Shown: positions 51,216 to 62,277, counted from the first letter of the stretch. The stretch: 64,000 nt of DNA from Temnothorax longispinosus (GCF_030848805.1 NC_092365.1:7564001-7628000), one strand, 5' to 3'. Notes: generated by a model from the letters alone, not told the origin. Translations and numbers: made by a program.

Positions 51216-53433
51216 CAGATATAAAGAAAGCGTTTTTGCAAATAGCTATAAACAAGACAAACCGCGATTATTTACGTTTTTTTTGGATGGTAATCTTCCG
51301 ACATCGCCGAGTAGTGTTTGGTCTATGTAGTCCCTTTTTATTGGCTGCGATTATTGAGCTACATTTATCAAACGTGAACAAAAACTCGGAGTTAATAGAA
51401 AAATTAAAAAGATCGTTTTATGTAGACAATTGCGTTACAAGTGTAAACTCAGAAGACGAACTGAAAACGTTCAGAGAAGAAGCCACGTCGGCTATGGCGT
51501 CGGGTGGGTTTGAACTTCGGGGATAGCTCAGGCGACTGGTCGGAAAACGAGACAACATTGGTCCTGGGCGTCTTATGGAATAAAGGAAAAGATAGCGATT
51601 AATCCGGCAATATTAAAAAGTAATTATCCGGAAGTTCTAACGAAAAGAGAAATCTTGTCCACCACGCACAAAGTTTTCGACCCCATTGGGTTCACATGCC
51701 CTGCGTCTTTACTACCTAAACAGTTACTCAAAGAATTATGGACGGAGAAAATAGACTGGGACACGGAGATCACAAATAGTCGCAGGGATAGGTTTTTAAA
51801 TTGGCTAAAGGAATTACTTATGTTAAATACAATCGAAATTCCAAGAAAACTCGGTAGAGGTATTTTGACACTACATACGTTTTGTGATGCGAGTGCGTCG
51901 GCCTACGCGGCAGTTGTTTTTGCGAGAATTCAAAACCTAGATACACGTATGTACAATAGAAGTTAGATTCTTAACCGCTAGGTCACGTATAGCCCCGGAG
52001 AAGGCAACAATCCCGCGTCTCGAATTGATGGCAGCCACCATAGCAGTTAGGCTCACAGATGCCGTGGTCAAATCTTTAACAAGAAAAATCTTAAAGGCAA
52101 CGTTTTGGTCCGATTCGACTACGGTATTAGCCTGGATTAAACGGGACATGCAATGGGGAACTTTCGTGTAGAATCGAGTAAAAGAAATTCGGTCGCTTAG
52201 CGCGGAAAACGACTGGAAACATGTGTCTGGGGTACTAAATCCCGCCGATCTTCCTTCGCGTGGTTGCAATCCTTCGCAACTAGCGCAATCCGAGTAGTGG
52301 TTAGGACCGAAGTGGTTGTATGAATCTGAATCAAACTGGCCTGCGGGGGAACACGAGTTTAAAGAAGAAGAAATAAAAGACGAAATAAAAAATTCGAGTT
52401 TGACACACCTAATTAATACAGAGGATCTAGAATTCAAAATCGGTGATTTTTTTCTCGTCTTACAGTAGACTTATCAGATTTTTAGCGTGAATGAATAGGT
52501 TTCTTGCAAATTGCAGGGAACAAAAGAATCGTACGACGCCCAAAATAACAAAGGTAGTATATTTAACCAAGGAGGAGCAAAATAAATTGCGTCTAACTTT
52601 TAACGAACTAAGGGCTGCCAAAATTAAACTACTTAAATATTTGCAAGACTACATGTTCACCACTGTAACTAAAAACAAATTATCATCCTTCAAAATAATT
52701 AAAAACAGAGACGGGTTATATGTCTTAAAAACAAAAATCTTTAACCGAACAGATGGGTCTAACTTTCTCTGCCCTATTCTTTTAGACAGCAGGCACGATA
52801 TAATTTATATGTTAGTACGAGAGACACATGAAAATATGGGACATGCAGGAATGCAAATAATCATGTGTCATTTACGAGAAAGGTTTTGGATCATTTCTCT
52901 CTGAAAAACAATAAAATCCGTCATATCGAATTGCGTAATTTGTAAGAGACAAAGCGCATGGAATGCGAAACTCCTCCTTTGCCCCCCGATCGCGTTTGCG
53001 ACGCAGCGATTTTTGATACAGTAAAGATAGACTTTGCAGGACCTTTAATTTTAAAGGGGAGAGGGAAGGGTTGGATTTGCATCTTTACATGCGCCGTATA
53101 TAGGGCGGTACACTTAGAATTGGCGTCCACATTATCTACACAGGGTTTCTTGGAATGTTTACGAAAATTTATAGCAAGGTGTGGACGTCCAAGTAGTATA
53201 TATTGCAATAATGGGACCAATTTTATGGGCGCTTCTAACATATTAAGGAAAATAGACTGGGAAAAGGTCACCAAAAATAGTTCAATATCCCAGATCGAAT
53301 GGTATTTCAACCCACCTGCAGCACCGTGGTGGGGTGGATGGTGGGAAAGGCTTATAGGAATCCTAAAGACGCTGTTGAGGAAAATGTTAGGCAAAGCGAG
53401 TCTCTCATACGAAAGCTTATATACAATTTTGTG
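51216..53433 (+). pseudogene. BEL-3 RT, RNase H and integrase core (decayed)
   Basis: RT palm: DIKKAFLQIAINKTNRDYL, VFGLCSPFL and FYVDNCVTS, where the usual YVDD is YVDN. Frameshifts or stops occur near 51,525, 51,600, 51,966, 52,170, 52,298, 52,468 and 52,900. RNase H: HTFCDASASAYAA and WSDSTTVLAW. Integrase zinc finger near 52,800-52,950 and core 52,958-53,430 with IDFAGPLIL and YCNNGTNFMG, where the second catalytic Asp is replaced by Asn. The frame ends at the LINE target site acaattttgtg (53,423-53,433). Confidence 0.83.
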
Positions 53434-53961
53434 GAGGTCGTCTGCTAGAGGTGGGTAAGAGCGGCTGAAAAATTGCAAAGTGTGAGATTAAAAGGCCTTT
53501 TTACTGCTGAAATTCGCCTACGGGCGTTTTGTTTCAGATAAGAGTAAAGCGAAAGATTGCCTGCACCGCAGGCAAAGAAAGCTTCAAGACAAAAAGCAGA
53601 AAAAGGAGCATATACCAAGGATAGAAAAAGAAGCCGCCGAGTCTAACCTAAAAGTATGAAGGGAGAGAAGAATAACCCGGTAAAGGAAGAAAGAACTGTT
53701 CCAGACGAAAAAGGGAAGCAAGGATAAGTCAAAAAATAGTGATGTGAAAAGACGAAGAGCCAAGTTAAGCATAAATGCACCATAAGCAGAGGAAAATCAC
53801 GCAAACAAAGTGATAAAGGTGACTTTCACAACGCAAGGAGGAAAAAAGCAAGCGCTACAGAGCCGGTTGGCTCGAACGACAAGCGAATTAAGGTTGCTAC
53901 ACACCGAATAAAGTGCACAGTAGCGCGTGAATTTTGGATCGAAAAATTACCAAGTCAAGAA
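53434..53961 (+). other. LINE 5' untranslated region
   Basis: No frame of its own. The length of 528 bp and direct contact with the target duplication suggest the LINE is full length at its 5' end. An internal Pol II promoter would be expected here (family knowledge). Confidence 0.5.
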
Positions 53962-55075
53962 ATGTCATCAGAAGACGACATAGACCTAAACGAAACAGTT
54001 ATAGAGAAGGAATTACAGCATAAGCATAAAGTAGAAAAAGGAAGAGCAGCTAATATAAAAAATAGAAGCAGAAGCTCATCAACATCAAGTAGAGCAAGCA
54101 ACTCAAGCGTAAGCGAGACAAATTATAGTGTACTAACCTGGTTAAAAGGAGACGAAAAAGAAGAAAGTAAAAAAAGAAAGAAAGATAGTCCAGAACTTCA
54201 AGGCAGAGAAACAAAAAAGCAAAACATAGTATACGAACAAACGAAAATGACAGATAATAAAGATGACATTAAAAGCTTCAGCGAATTAATGAATTACCTG
54301 AGGAAAAAGGAAGAAAAAGACGCAATAGAAAAGGAAAAGAGAGAAATAGAAGAAAAAGGAAGATGGGAGAAACTATACAAGGATAACGAAGAAGCTAAAA
54401 ACAGATTAGCGAGAGTCGAAGAAAAATTAAACAAAGAGCTTAGCAAAATGAAACAAGATATTGAAGAACTGAAAGACAGCAAAGCGCAAACAAATGAGAT
54501 AGTACAGAAGAACGAAAGAAAAATAGAAGAAATTGAGAACAAACTAAAAAACTTGCAGAAGAAATTCCATGAAGAAATAGAAGAAAGTAAAAAAGAAGAA
54601 TACAAAAACCCAAAAATAATGAGAAAAGACGAAGTAAAAACAGAGAGCATAGGAAACGAGAAAACCAACAAAGAATTAAAATGGGTCATAGAAAAAGCTG
54701 AAAGAGAAAAAAAGAAGAAGAATATAATAATCAGCGGATTAGAAATTCAAGACAAGGAAACTCTAAAAAAATGGATAGAAGAAAAATTAGGAGCAAAAGT
54801 AAACGATAAGAAAAATATGGAAAGTCAAGAAAATAGAAAAAGCAATTGGTGCACAACTCGACAGTGTAAATCAAAAAATAGAAATAATGAAATCAAAAAA
54901 TAAGTTAAAACATGAAAGAGCAAAAATTTTCATAAACAATGACACAACATGGTTTGAGAGACAAAGCAGAAAAGAAATTTCAGAAAAGCAGAGGAATTGG
55001 AAAATGAAGGAGTAAAGGTAAAAATCTCTCACAACAAGATAACAACAGAAAAAGAGGAATGGTACTGGAATGAAA
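53962..55075 (+). pseudogene. LINE ORF1 (coiled-coil nucleic-acid-binding protein), frameshifted
   Basis: ATG 53,962 (MSSEDDIDLNETVIEKELQH). A serine-rich N-terminal tract is followed by a long Glu/Lys-rich coiled coil at about residues 100-230. The first frame ends at 54,903 after a frameshift near 54,815. The alternative frame continues with KHERAKIFINNDTTWFER, like the C-terminal domain of LINE ORF1 proteins. Confidence 0.7.
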
Positions 55076-55838
55076 AATACAAAAAATGGTTTTGCAAAAG
55101 CAAACAAGACAGTATGGAATAATAAAAAGATAGAAATTCTATTTTGGAACATAGCTGGAATAAAAAATCTAGAAAAAGAAGACTGGGAAAACATCAAAAA
55201 TAATAAGGTAGCAAACTTGTTGGAGACATGGATGGAAAAAGAGGAAAACAACTTGCTGGAGCACAACTTAAAAAATTTTGAAGTGTTTACAGTAAAAGCA
55301 AAAAGAGAGAAGAAAAAAGGAAGAGCAAAAGGCGGAATGGCTACGGTATACAGGAAGGAACTAAAATCTAACAACATAAAAATTAAAAAGATAACGGAGG
55401 AAGTCACACAAATCAACTTAGATATTAAAGCAGAAAAGATAATAATCTTCAGTGTCTACATGAGAGAAAAAAGAAAAGAAAATTATGAAAAAATGTCAGA
55501 GGTAATAGAGAAAAATAAGGACAAAAGCATTATAATAGGAGGCGATTTCAACGCAAGAACCGCAAATAAGGGAGGAAAAATTGAAGAACAAAATGATAAA
55601 GAGCACAGAGTATCAAAAGACGGATTAATAAACGAAGAAGGAAGAGAATTAATAAAGTGGATGGAGGAAAATGGACTCTACAGGGTGTCCGAAAAATTGT
55701 CTACTCCACTTCGGGAGGTGATTCGGGACCCAAAAACAAGCAAAAAAGTTCATACAAACATAGGTCCGAAAATGAGCCGTTTCCGAGTTATAGCCACTTT
55801 TATGTTCAAAAATCGTAAATTTTTATTTTCAATTTTTT

Positions 55839-56048
55839 TTAATTACAATTACCAAATTCTCTCAAGTTTCTGTCTACATTTCGAAAAGACGCTATTCCCG
55901 GCACATCTCGATTTGGAAAAGACTGGATGTATAATCTTCTTGCCTCGGCAGCATTACTTTGAGCAAGACCATACATAAGATGCATATCAGCTAATTCATT
56001 AAAACTAATGGTGCGTCTCCACCTGCGAGTAAGAACTCTCGAGAGCAA
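55839..56048 (-). pseudogene. Helix-turn-helix fragment of a mariner-type transposase (DUF4817-like)
   Basis: Minus-strand text ELADMHLMYGLAQSNAAEA, then RRLYIQSFPNR and SFRNVDRNLREFG, matches the DUF4817-type helix-turn-helix at the N-terminus of some insect mariner-like transposases. Its 5' end is cut by the hairpin at 56,006. No DDE core follows. Confidence 0.65.
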
Positions 56049-56147
56049 AAAGAAAGAGAGAGAGAGAGATACTCTCGAGAGTCTCTCTCTCTCTTTCTCT
56101 CTTTTTGCTCTCGAGAGTTCTTACTCGCAAGTGGACACGCACCATTA
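56006..56147. repeat. About 140-bp hairpin palindrome
   Basis: taatggtgcg...cgcaccatta with arms reading gagtaagaactctcgagagc on the left strand and its complement on the right, around a GA/CT centre. It is a small foldback MITE that entered the mariner-like element and cut the HTH frame. Confidence 0.8.
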
Positions 56148-56250
56148 AACGATCCATTGATGAATACGGAAAGATTAGATACAACCTAAAAGTAAGGTGT
56201 TGTTAAATAATAATTTGAAACTTATTGAAAAGCCGTGATTTACTTACTAA

Positions 56251-56360
56251 TTTTGAATAGGCGTGAAAACAACTGATTTCAAGTAGCCGTGAAAACAACT
56301 GATTTTGAATAGCCATGAAAACAACTGATTTCAAGTAGCTGTGAAAACAACTGATTTTTT
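56251..56360. repeat. 27-bp tandem repeat, four units
   Basis: Units read gtgaaaacaactgattt with alternating tcaagtagcc / tgaatagcc joints. Confidence 0.8.
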
Positions 56361-58730
56361 TAAAAAATAATGTAATCGTATTTACAAATATTGAAAAATT
56401 GAAAAAAAAAAATTAAAATTAAAAAAATTAAAAATATTTAAAAATAAAAATTTTTAATTTAAGAAATAATTAAGAAAGAGGGATGCCAAGCGGATTCTAA
56501 ATTACGATTTTTGAACATAAAAGTGGCTATAACTCGGAAACGGCTTATTTCCGGACCTATGTTTGTATGAACTTTTTTGCTTGTTTTTGGGTCCCGAATC
56601 ACCTCCCGAAGTGGAGTAGGCGATTTTTCGGACACCCTGTATATAATTAACGGAAATATACAAGGTAACGACAATGATGGAACGACGTACATAGGAACAG
56701 CAGGTAGATCAGTAATAGACTATGTCATTACAAACAAGAGTGGCGAAGGGACAATAGAAAATATGGAGTTAATAGATAGCACAGTTTCAGACCATGTTAT
56801 GATAAAAATCAACCTAAACACGGAAGTGGAGGAAAATGAAGAAGCAGACAAAGAGAAAGAGACTCTTACATGGAATGAAGAAACAATAAAGAATTACAAA
56901 GATAAACTCAAGAAAGGAGGACTGGCAAATAATTGGACAGAATTAAAAAACAAAATTCAGAAGAGTCTGCCAAGGAAGATAATAACCATAAACAAGTCAG
57001 GGCAAAAAAAATGGTGGGATGAAGAATGCCACAAAGCAAAGTTAGAAATGAAAAAAAAAACAAAGAAATCTATAGAAAACACGGAACACATAGAGAAGCA
57101 TACCTCATAACAAGGAGGAAATACAGAGATACAATTAAAAAAAAGAAAGTAGAAAATAAAGAAAACGAGTGGAAGGATGAAAAAAATGACAAGTCTGGAA
57201 AAAAAATTCTGGGACCTGATCAACAAACAAAGAAAGAAAAGAATAAAAACAAGCGACAAGATTACAGTGGAGGAGTGGGAACAGCATTTTAAAAATTAAT
57301 TTGAAGGATACACTGAAAAAGAAGAAATTATAGCGGAAAAAATGTCAACAGAAGGAGAAGAGATAAGCCAAAGCGAAATCAAGCAAATAATTAAAAACAT
57401 GAAGAAAAGAAAAGCGGCGGGAGAAGACAAGATACCGAATGAGGCATGGATAAATGGCGGGGAAGAAAATACGAAAGAGCTACATAAGATAATTAATCGA
57501 ATATGGAAAGGAGAAGAAAAGTTACCAGAAAAATGGAGCACAGGCATAGTAACACCCATATACAAAAAAGGAGACACACCAGGCAAAAAATTACAGAGGA
57601 ATTACACTAATGGACACAGGATCTAAAATTTATGCAGAAATTCTCAGGAAAAGACTGGAAAAAGAAATGGAAGAAAAAAAGATAATGAAAGAAACGCAGA
57701 CAGGATATAGGAAAGGAAAAAAAACCATAGAAGCAATATATATAGTAAAAACAGCAATGAAAGAAGAAATTAAAAAAGAAAAGGGTGAAATATTACTATT
57801 TTTTCCAGATATGAAAGGAGCTTTTGATAAATTAAAAAGAGAAAAATTATGGGAGCTGATGCAACACCATGGAATAGACAAAGAACTAACAAGAAAAATA
57901 AAAGAGATATATGATAACACAGCCTTTAAAATAAAAATAAGAGAAAAGCAAACAAGATTTACACAAGAAAAGGGGTCAGACAAGGATGCCCGCTAAGCAC
58001 AGCGTTGTTCAATCTAACTTTCGCAGACTTAGAAAAAACAATGGAAACAATTCAAGAAGGAGGCATAGTCATAGGTAATAAAAAAGTATGGAAAGTTTCG
58101 TATGCAGACGATGTGGTATTATTAGCAAACAATGAAGCTGGAATGAAAGAGATGATAAAAAAATTCAAAAAATATATTGAGCAGAGAGGCTTAGAACTAA
58201 ATGCAGAAAAATCGAACTATATGAGGGGAAAAAACCTAGAGAAAGAAAAAAGAAAATTAAAATTACATGGAATGGTGAAGAGATAGAAGAAGTAAAAGAA
58301 TTTAACTACCTAGGATATACTCTACAAAAAAACAATGAAAACGAATCTCATATAAAAAACCTAACGAAAAAAGCAAAAGCAGCACTAGGAACAGTATGGG
58401 GAATAGCCGAAAGGAGCTTCAAAGAAAATTGGAAAAAAAAGGATGTATCTGTTTGATGTACTGGTTGAGAGCGCAATGATGTATGGAGTAGAAATATGGG
58501 GTTGGAAAGAATACAAAGAAATTGAGAGTATACAAGAAAGATATATAAAATGGACATTGAAATTAAATAGAACAACCCCAAAACATATGTTACATCTAGA
58601 AACAAAAAGGGAAAAAATTGCAAGCAAAGTAGGTCAAAGAGCAATAAAATATGAAGAAAAAATATTAAAAAGTCAAGGAAATGCATACTTAAAGAATGCA
58701 TAAAAGCGAAAAATAAGTTTACAATGAATG

Positions 58731-58874
58731 TTCCGTCTTTCGGAAGAGACGTTAAACCGTTGGTCCAAAGGAGGAAACAGTAAGGTAGTGGATGAATTGG
58801 AGGTTAGGGTTGGGTACGTCCCTTCAAAACGCCCTTTAAGGCTCCTTGGGGTATATAAAGTAAAATTCTTTATA
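58731..58874 (+). mobile_element. 5'-truncated SINE copy in the LINE
   Basis: Corresponds to 3,771-3,915 of the full-length SINE and shares the tail gtaaaattctttata. Target duplication aagtttacaatgaatg (58,715-58,730) / aagtttacaataaatg (58,875-58,890). The 5' truncation fits target-primed reverse transcription. Confidence 0.88.
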
Positions 58875-59356
58875 AAGTTTACAATAAATGTAGGAGTAAA
58901 CAAAAGGAAGAACAGCAGAGAAAAATGGAAAAAAGCACGAAAAGAATTTCTAGAAAGAAGAGGATGGAGTACTACTTCAAACATAAACTTTTGAGAGAAG
59001 AAAACGTAGCAGAACAAGCAGAAGAGATAGGCAAGTGCATTGAAAGACAAGAAAATGAAGAAAAATTAAGAAAATCATGGTTTGCGGAAGAATATAAGAG
59101 AATAGCACCACAAGCAACAGAGACTCCGGAATATCTGATCAATCAAAACAATAGAAGAAATGAATTGGAACCGAAAGCGAGATTTAGATTAGGCACAGAG
59201 ACAAGAGCTGGTAGATACTGGATAGAAGAAGAAAGCAGAAAATGTAGACTGTGTATGGAAAAAGAGGAAACCTTAAAGCATGTATTCGAGGAATGTAAAA
59301 TAACCGGAAAGAAAAAACAAACCTGGATACGACAAATCACTGGAAAAAGAGTGTTT

Positions 59357-59990
59357 TGTCGGGGTGTCAGTTCCCCGGTGGAGCAATGGTCGAAAGCCTT
59401 GATGACCGAAGGACCAGAGGGGCGATAGGTCCCCTCACGATTAATGTACGGCGAAGGCGCGCTGGGCGCATGCAACGCGGGTATGAGATTGAGCGATAGC
59501 GTAAGCGAATTCGTAAGCGACTCACCGTGGATGGCCGGCTCCGGTTCCTCGCCGTTGTCCGTTGCGTCGTGCCCCGTCTCGGTACAAGGTCCTCGCAAAG
59601 CAATAGCAAGCAAGCAGGCAATCAGGCAAGCAAAGCAGGCAATCAGACAAGCGAGGCAGGCAAACGAAACCGTGCGGCTCCACGTTATCAAGAGCGTCTC
59701 TTGAGACGATTTGGCGAATCACTATCTGTGTGTGTGTGTGTGTGTGTAAGCGGCCGTCGACGAGGCAAGTGGTCCGTGCCATGCGACGTCTGCACGAGAA
59801 TTGTCTTCCGGCTCGCGCTCCTGGAAGGTGTCGCGAGCGAGTAGTATTTCTGATTTGCATTGCGGTCGTCGGCGGATGGCGATGGCAGCACCGACTGGTG
59901 AGTCGCTTGTACTTGCTGATCGCGATCCACCGACGTCTCGCTAAAATAGTGGGCCATGATGCGGCCGAATACAGTAATGAGACGGTTCTA
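59357..59990 (+). mobile_element. Probable BEL-type solo LTR related to the BEL-1 LTR
   Basis: LINE frame ends at TGTCGGGGTGTC (59,357). The inside shares landmarks in the same order with the BEL-1 LTR: actcaccg, a block of agcaagcaggcaatc repeats, gtcgcgagcgagta, gcagcaccga-tggtgagtcg and gatcgcgatcc-ccgacgt. The right end is uncertain (about 59,960-60,000) and I could not identify a target duplication. A (TG)n run lies at about 59,727-59,748. Confidence 0.55.
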
Positions 59991-60321
59991 TAATCCATTG
60001 AGGAAGATTAAAGGAAACTAATAAGAACAACATAAGTAATCACGCAAATATTTATAACGATATGTACAAGGGGATAGGCGATGCGCCAAACAAAGAGCTT
60101 TAGCAAGAATGTCAGAAATAACATGGAAAAGGAAAGCAAAAGAAAAAGAAGAAAGGAACAACAACGAAGAAAAAGCTGACCTTTAGATTAGAAATAATCC
60201 ATATGTGTAAAAATTACTGTAAATATAGAGTAGGGTTAGAAATTTTGAAAAGACAAGACGACTAAAACTAAAAATTGAATAGAATGCACATAAATGAATT
60301 ATATTTTGTTAAATGTATATA
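59991..60321 (+). other. LINE 3' untranslated region and tail
   Basis: A-rich sequence from the solo LTR to the second acaattttgtg. No gene. Confidence 0.5.
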
Positions 60322-60332
60322 ACAATTTTGTG

Positions 60333-60955
60333 TGATACAGAAGCGATAATTAATGCCCGTCCGCTTACATATATTTCGGAAGATCCCAATGATCTTAAAT
60401 CTCTGTCACCATCAATGTTTTTACAAGAAATTCGAGAATGTGGAGTCTCAGATTGTGACATGCTCTATCGGAAAAAAATTGTGCAAGAAGTTCATACACA
60501 GACAGAAAATTCTTGAAGACCTTCGGAAGAGGTTCCGTATCGAATGTTTAGGACACTTATTATTAAAAAACGGAAAAAGAGAAATGCGGAAAGTAAAAGT
60601 CGGGGATGTAGTTTTAATAGGGGACGATGTACACAGGCGCATAGATTGGCCTCTGGCACGCGTAATAGAAGCGATTCCAGGTAGACACGGTAGAGAAAAA
60701 GTCTTTGTTCTGAAAACTAAAAATGGCATATTTAAAAGACCGATACAACAAATTTATCCACTAGAATTCTCTACGGAAGAGTCAAGTTTTATGAAGAGTT
60801 TTTATGAACGAGAAAACTCAGAGCAATTTAAGGGTAAAGATAATTTTAAGAATAAAGGTGAGCTATTTGATTGCGAAAGAGTAGAGTGTGACTCGAATGT
60901 TGTTACTACGAGGAGTGGACGCAGAATCAGAAAGCCTGAGCGATTTACATACTAG
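60333..60955 (+). pseudogene. BEL-3 integrase C-terminus and polyprotein end
   Basis: Continues the integrase after the LINE: DTEAIINARPLTYISEDPND, then a frameshift near 60,510, then GDVVLIGDDVHRRIDWPLAR, TKNGIFKRPIQQIYPLE and a C-terminal TRSGRRIRKPERFTY before TAG. This order is usual for BEL/Pao polyproteins. Confidence 0.82.
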
Positions 60956-61102
60956 GAAATAAGATATATAGGTATAAGCTTTCGATAACTCCCGTATTGT
61001 TAGATCTCCTTTTAAGTATAAATGATACAGTTTTGAGTTGCGTGTTAAAAGGGAAAGAAGGGGGAATTTCCTTGGTTTTTATTTTTCTTCCCTTCCAAGA
61101 TG

Positions 61103-61116
61103 AAAAGGGGGGAGGA
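61103..61116 (+). promoter_or_regulatory. BEL-3 polypurine tract
   Basis: Purine run aaaaggggggagga directly before the 3' LTR (61,117), the expected plus-strand primer. Confidence 0.8.
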
Positions 61117-61352
61117 TGTGCTGGTAATTGCTAGGATATATATATGTATGCGTATATGTTTTTTGAAAACGGCCGACGAGCGACAAAACGAGGAGAGAGG
61201 AGAGGGGAGTGAATCCCGGCAGTCTGTAGTCAGAGCTCATATAGGACGCACGTCGCACGTCGCGAGTGCATAATAAACCGTCAGTTACAATAGAAATAAG
61301 TGTCGTAATTTGTCGAACCCCCTCCATCTAAATGAAAGTCAAGTAAATAACA
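61117..61352 (+). repeat. BEL-3 3' LTR (236 bp)
   Basis: tgtgctggtaattg...gtaaataaca. An uninterrupted partner of the Gypsy-split 5' LTR, followed by AGAGT (61,353-61,357). Confidence 0.92.
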
Positions 61353-61357
61353 AGAGT

Positions 61358-61616
61358 TTTAAACCAAGCTGAAGTGATTACGTTGAATCCTTTGAACAAT
61401 ATGTGTTGCATATACTTTTATTACACTTCTGGGCACGCGAAGTTTTGTGTATCATGTATGGTGAGAATAAGCGGACTGTTCTCAATGTTGTACGCTGTTC
61501 GTAAACACGACATCCGTCCTTATGTACTCATGGACCTATTCTGTTCGTCATGTGGAGATCCTTTATATTTAATTATGCCATGTAATCTGTGTCCTATGTG
61601 CACATGTCATTTGTGA
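61358..61616 (+). pseudogene. Cysteine-rich 3' part of the gene split by BEL-3
   Basis: The frame open before BEL-3 continues here in register. An internal ATG at 61,401 starts a 71-codon stretch (MCCIYFYYTSGHAKFCVSC) with paired cysteines, including CSSCG and CNLCPMCTC near the end, and a TGA at 61,614-61,616. The spacing suggests metal binding. No family recognised. The acidic-then-cysteine-rich make-up and location fit a small gene of the virus-like cassette, but this is inference. Confidence 0.4.
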
Positions 61617-61884
61617 AAGACATAGCCTGCAGTATTTTTAACTATTTTAGTGAAGCTTGTTTTATTAACCTTGATAGCTGTTTTTTTTCTTGCGAGGATT
61701 ATTTTCGCATAATATAATACGCCGTAGATAAATCACGCGCATCCTCGCTTCTCATTTTGTTCGATAGCGGCTTGGAGTTTCCACCCGCGATTACAAGATG
61801 TAAAGGTACGTAGAAGATTATTGTTGCATGATAGCTAGTTTTTGATAATATAATATGTCGCAGATAAATCACGTACAACCCTCT
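61617..61884. other. AT-rich gap
   Basis: No gene. A 30-bp imperfect direct repeat (ataatataat-cg-cg-agataaatcacg) occurs near 61,708 and 61,846, the second just before the Gypsy LTR. Confidence 0.4.
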
Positions 61885-62104
61885 TGTGATGTATCACGGA
61901 GCGCGACCGTGCACGGTAGCGAACAATAACACTGACACGCGGCGACGGAGCGAGCGGAGCAGCGCCGAGCGAAGGCAAGGCCAGTTCACGCCCGGCTAGC
62001 AAAGCGTACACCGCACGCTCCTAAGCACGACGTATGTATATAGATACGAGTAGCAATAAACGTTGTTCTATGATTGACTTGTGTCCTATCCTGAATACAT
62101 CACA
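61885..62104 (+). repeat. Gypsy 5' LTR (220 bp)
   Basis: 10-bp perfect inverted termini. It contains an aataaa signal (62,055) and a TATA-like tatgtatatagata near 62,033. Confidence 0.78.
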
Positions 62105-62277
62105 ACTGGCGACGAGGTAACGACAAGTCGAACCATGTGCTGTGATTCAAGAAAATCAGGACAACGTGGCACGCGTAGCGGGTAGGCGAAACGCGTTAGC
62201 AATAAAGTGTTGTCCAACGTCCGAAAAACGAGTCGCGTATAACACGGCAGGAAGGTACAGTGCAAAAGTAGGATTAC

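Larger units (their letters stand above)
55681..56640 (-). mobile_element. 960-bp mariner-like element with about 145-bp inverted repeats
   Basis: Ends CAGGGTGTCCGAAAAAT... with TA on both sides (55,679-55,680 and 56,641-56,642). Removing it and one TA restores the LINE endonuclease frame. TIRs run about 145 bp inward. A TA duplication indicates Tc1/mariner (IS630). Only a DNA-binding-domain remnant of the transposase is left. Confidence 0.82.
55070..59428 (+). pseudogene. LINE ORF2: AP endonuclease and reverse transcriptase (decayed, three inserts)
   Basis: Endonuclease: EILFWNIAGI near 55,135, IIGGDFNARTA near 55,540, and SVIDYVITN and SDHVMIKI after the mariner-like insert at 56,710-56,810. 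RT: AAGEDKIPNEAW near 57,415, TPIYKKGD, MKGAFDKL near 57,810, QGCPLST near 57,985 and SYADDVVLLA near 58,100. C-terminal part: ESAMMYGVEIWGW near 58,470 and CRLCMEKEETLKHVFEEC near 59,240. Frames shift near 57,060, 57,290, 57,600, 57,980, 58,260 and 58,690. The frame leaves LINE sequence at about 59,356, where the solo LTR begins. Confidence 0.82.
53434..60321 (+). mobile_element. APE-type LINE inserted in BEL-3 integrase
   Basis: Flanked by an 11-bp duplication, acaattttgtg (53,423-53,433 and 60,322-60,332). Removing the insert restores the integrase frame (LYTILCDTEAI). It has a 5' UTR, a coiled-coil ORF1 and an ORF2 with an AP endonuclease, an RT and a C-terminal zinc motif. The tail is A-rich with tgtatat repeats. 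Inserts inside: a mariner-like element (55,681-56,640), a SINE piece (58,731-58,874) and a BEL-type solo LTR (about 59,357-59,990). Clade (Jockey, I or R1 group) not resolved by eye. Confidence 0.88.
21767..61352 (+). mobile_element. BEL-3: BEL/Pao retrotransposon spread over 39.6 kb by nested insertions
   Basis: The 5' LTR begins tgtgctggta at 21,767 and the 3' LTR is 61,117-61,352, with AGAGT duplicated outside. Internal order with inserts skipped: PBS 27,818, leader, gag ATG 42,811, protease region to 44,930, RT start 49,202-49,495, RT/RNase H/integrase 51,216-53,433, integrase end 60,333-60,955, PPT 61,103-61,116. Inserts: Gypsy in the 5' LTR, BEL-2 in the leader, foldback composite, solo LTR and LINE in pol. 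Its coding parts carry many stops and frameshifts, so it was dead or dying while it collected inserts. Confidence 0.88.
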
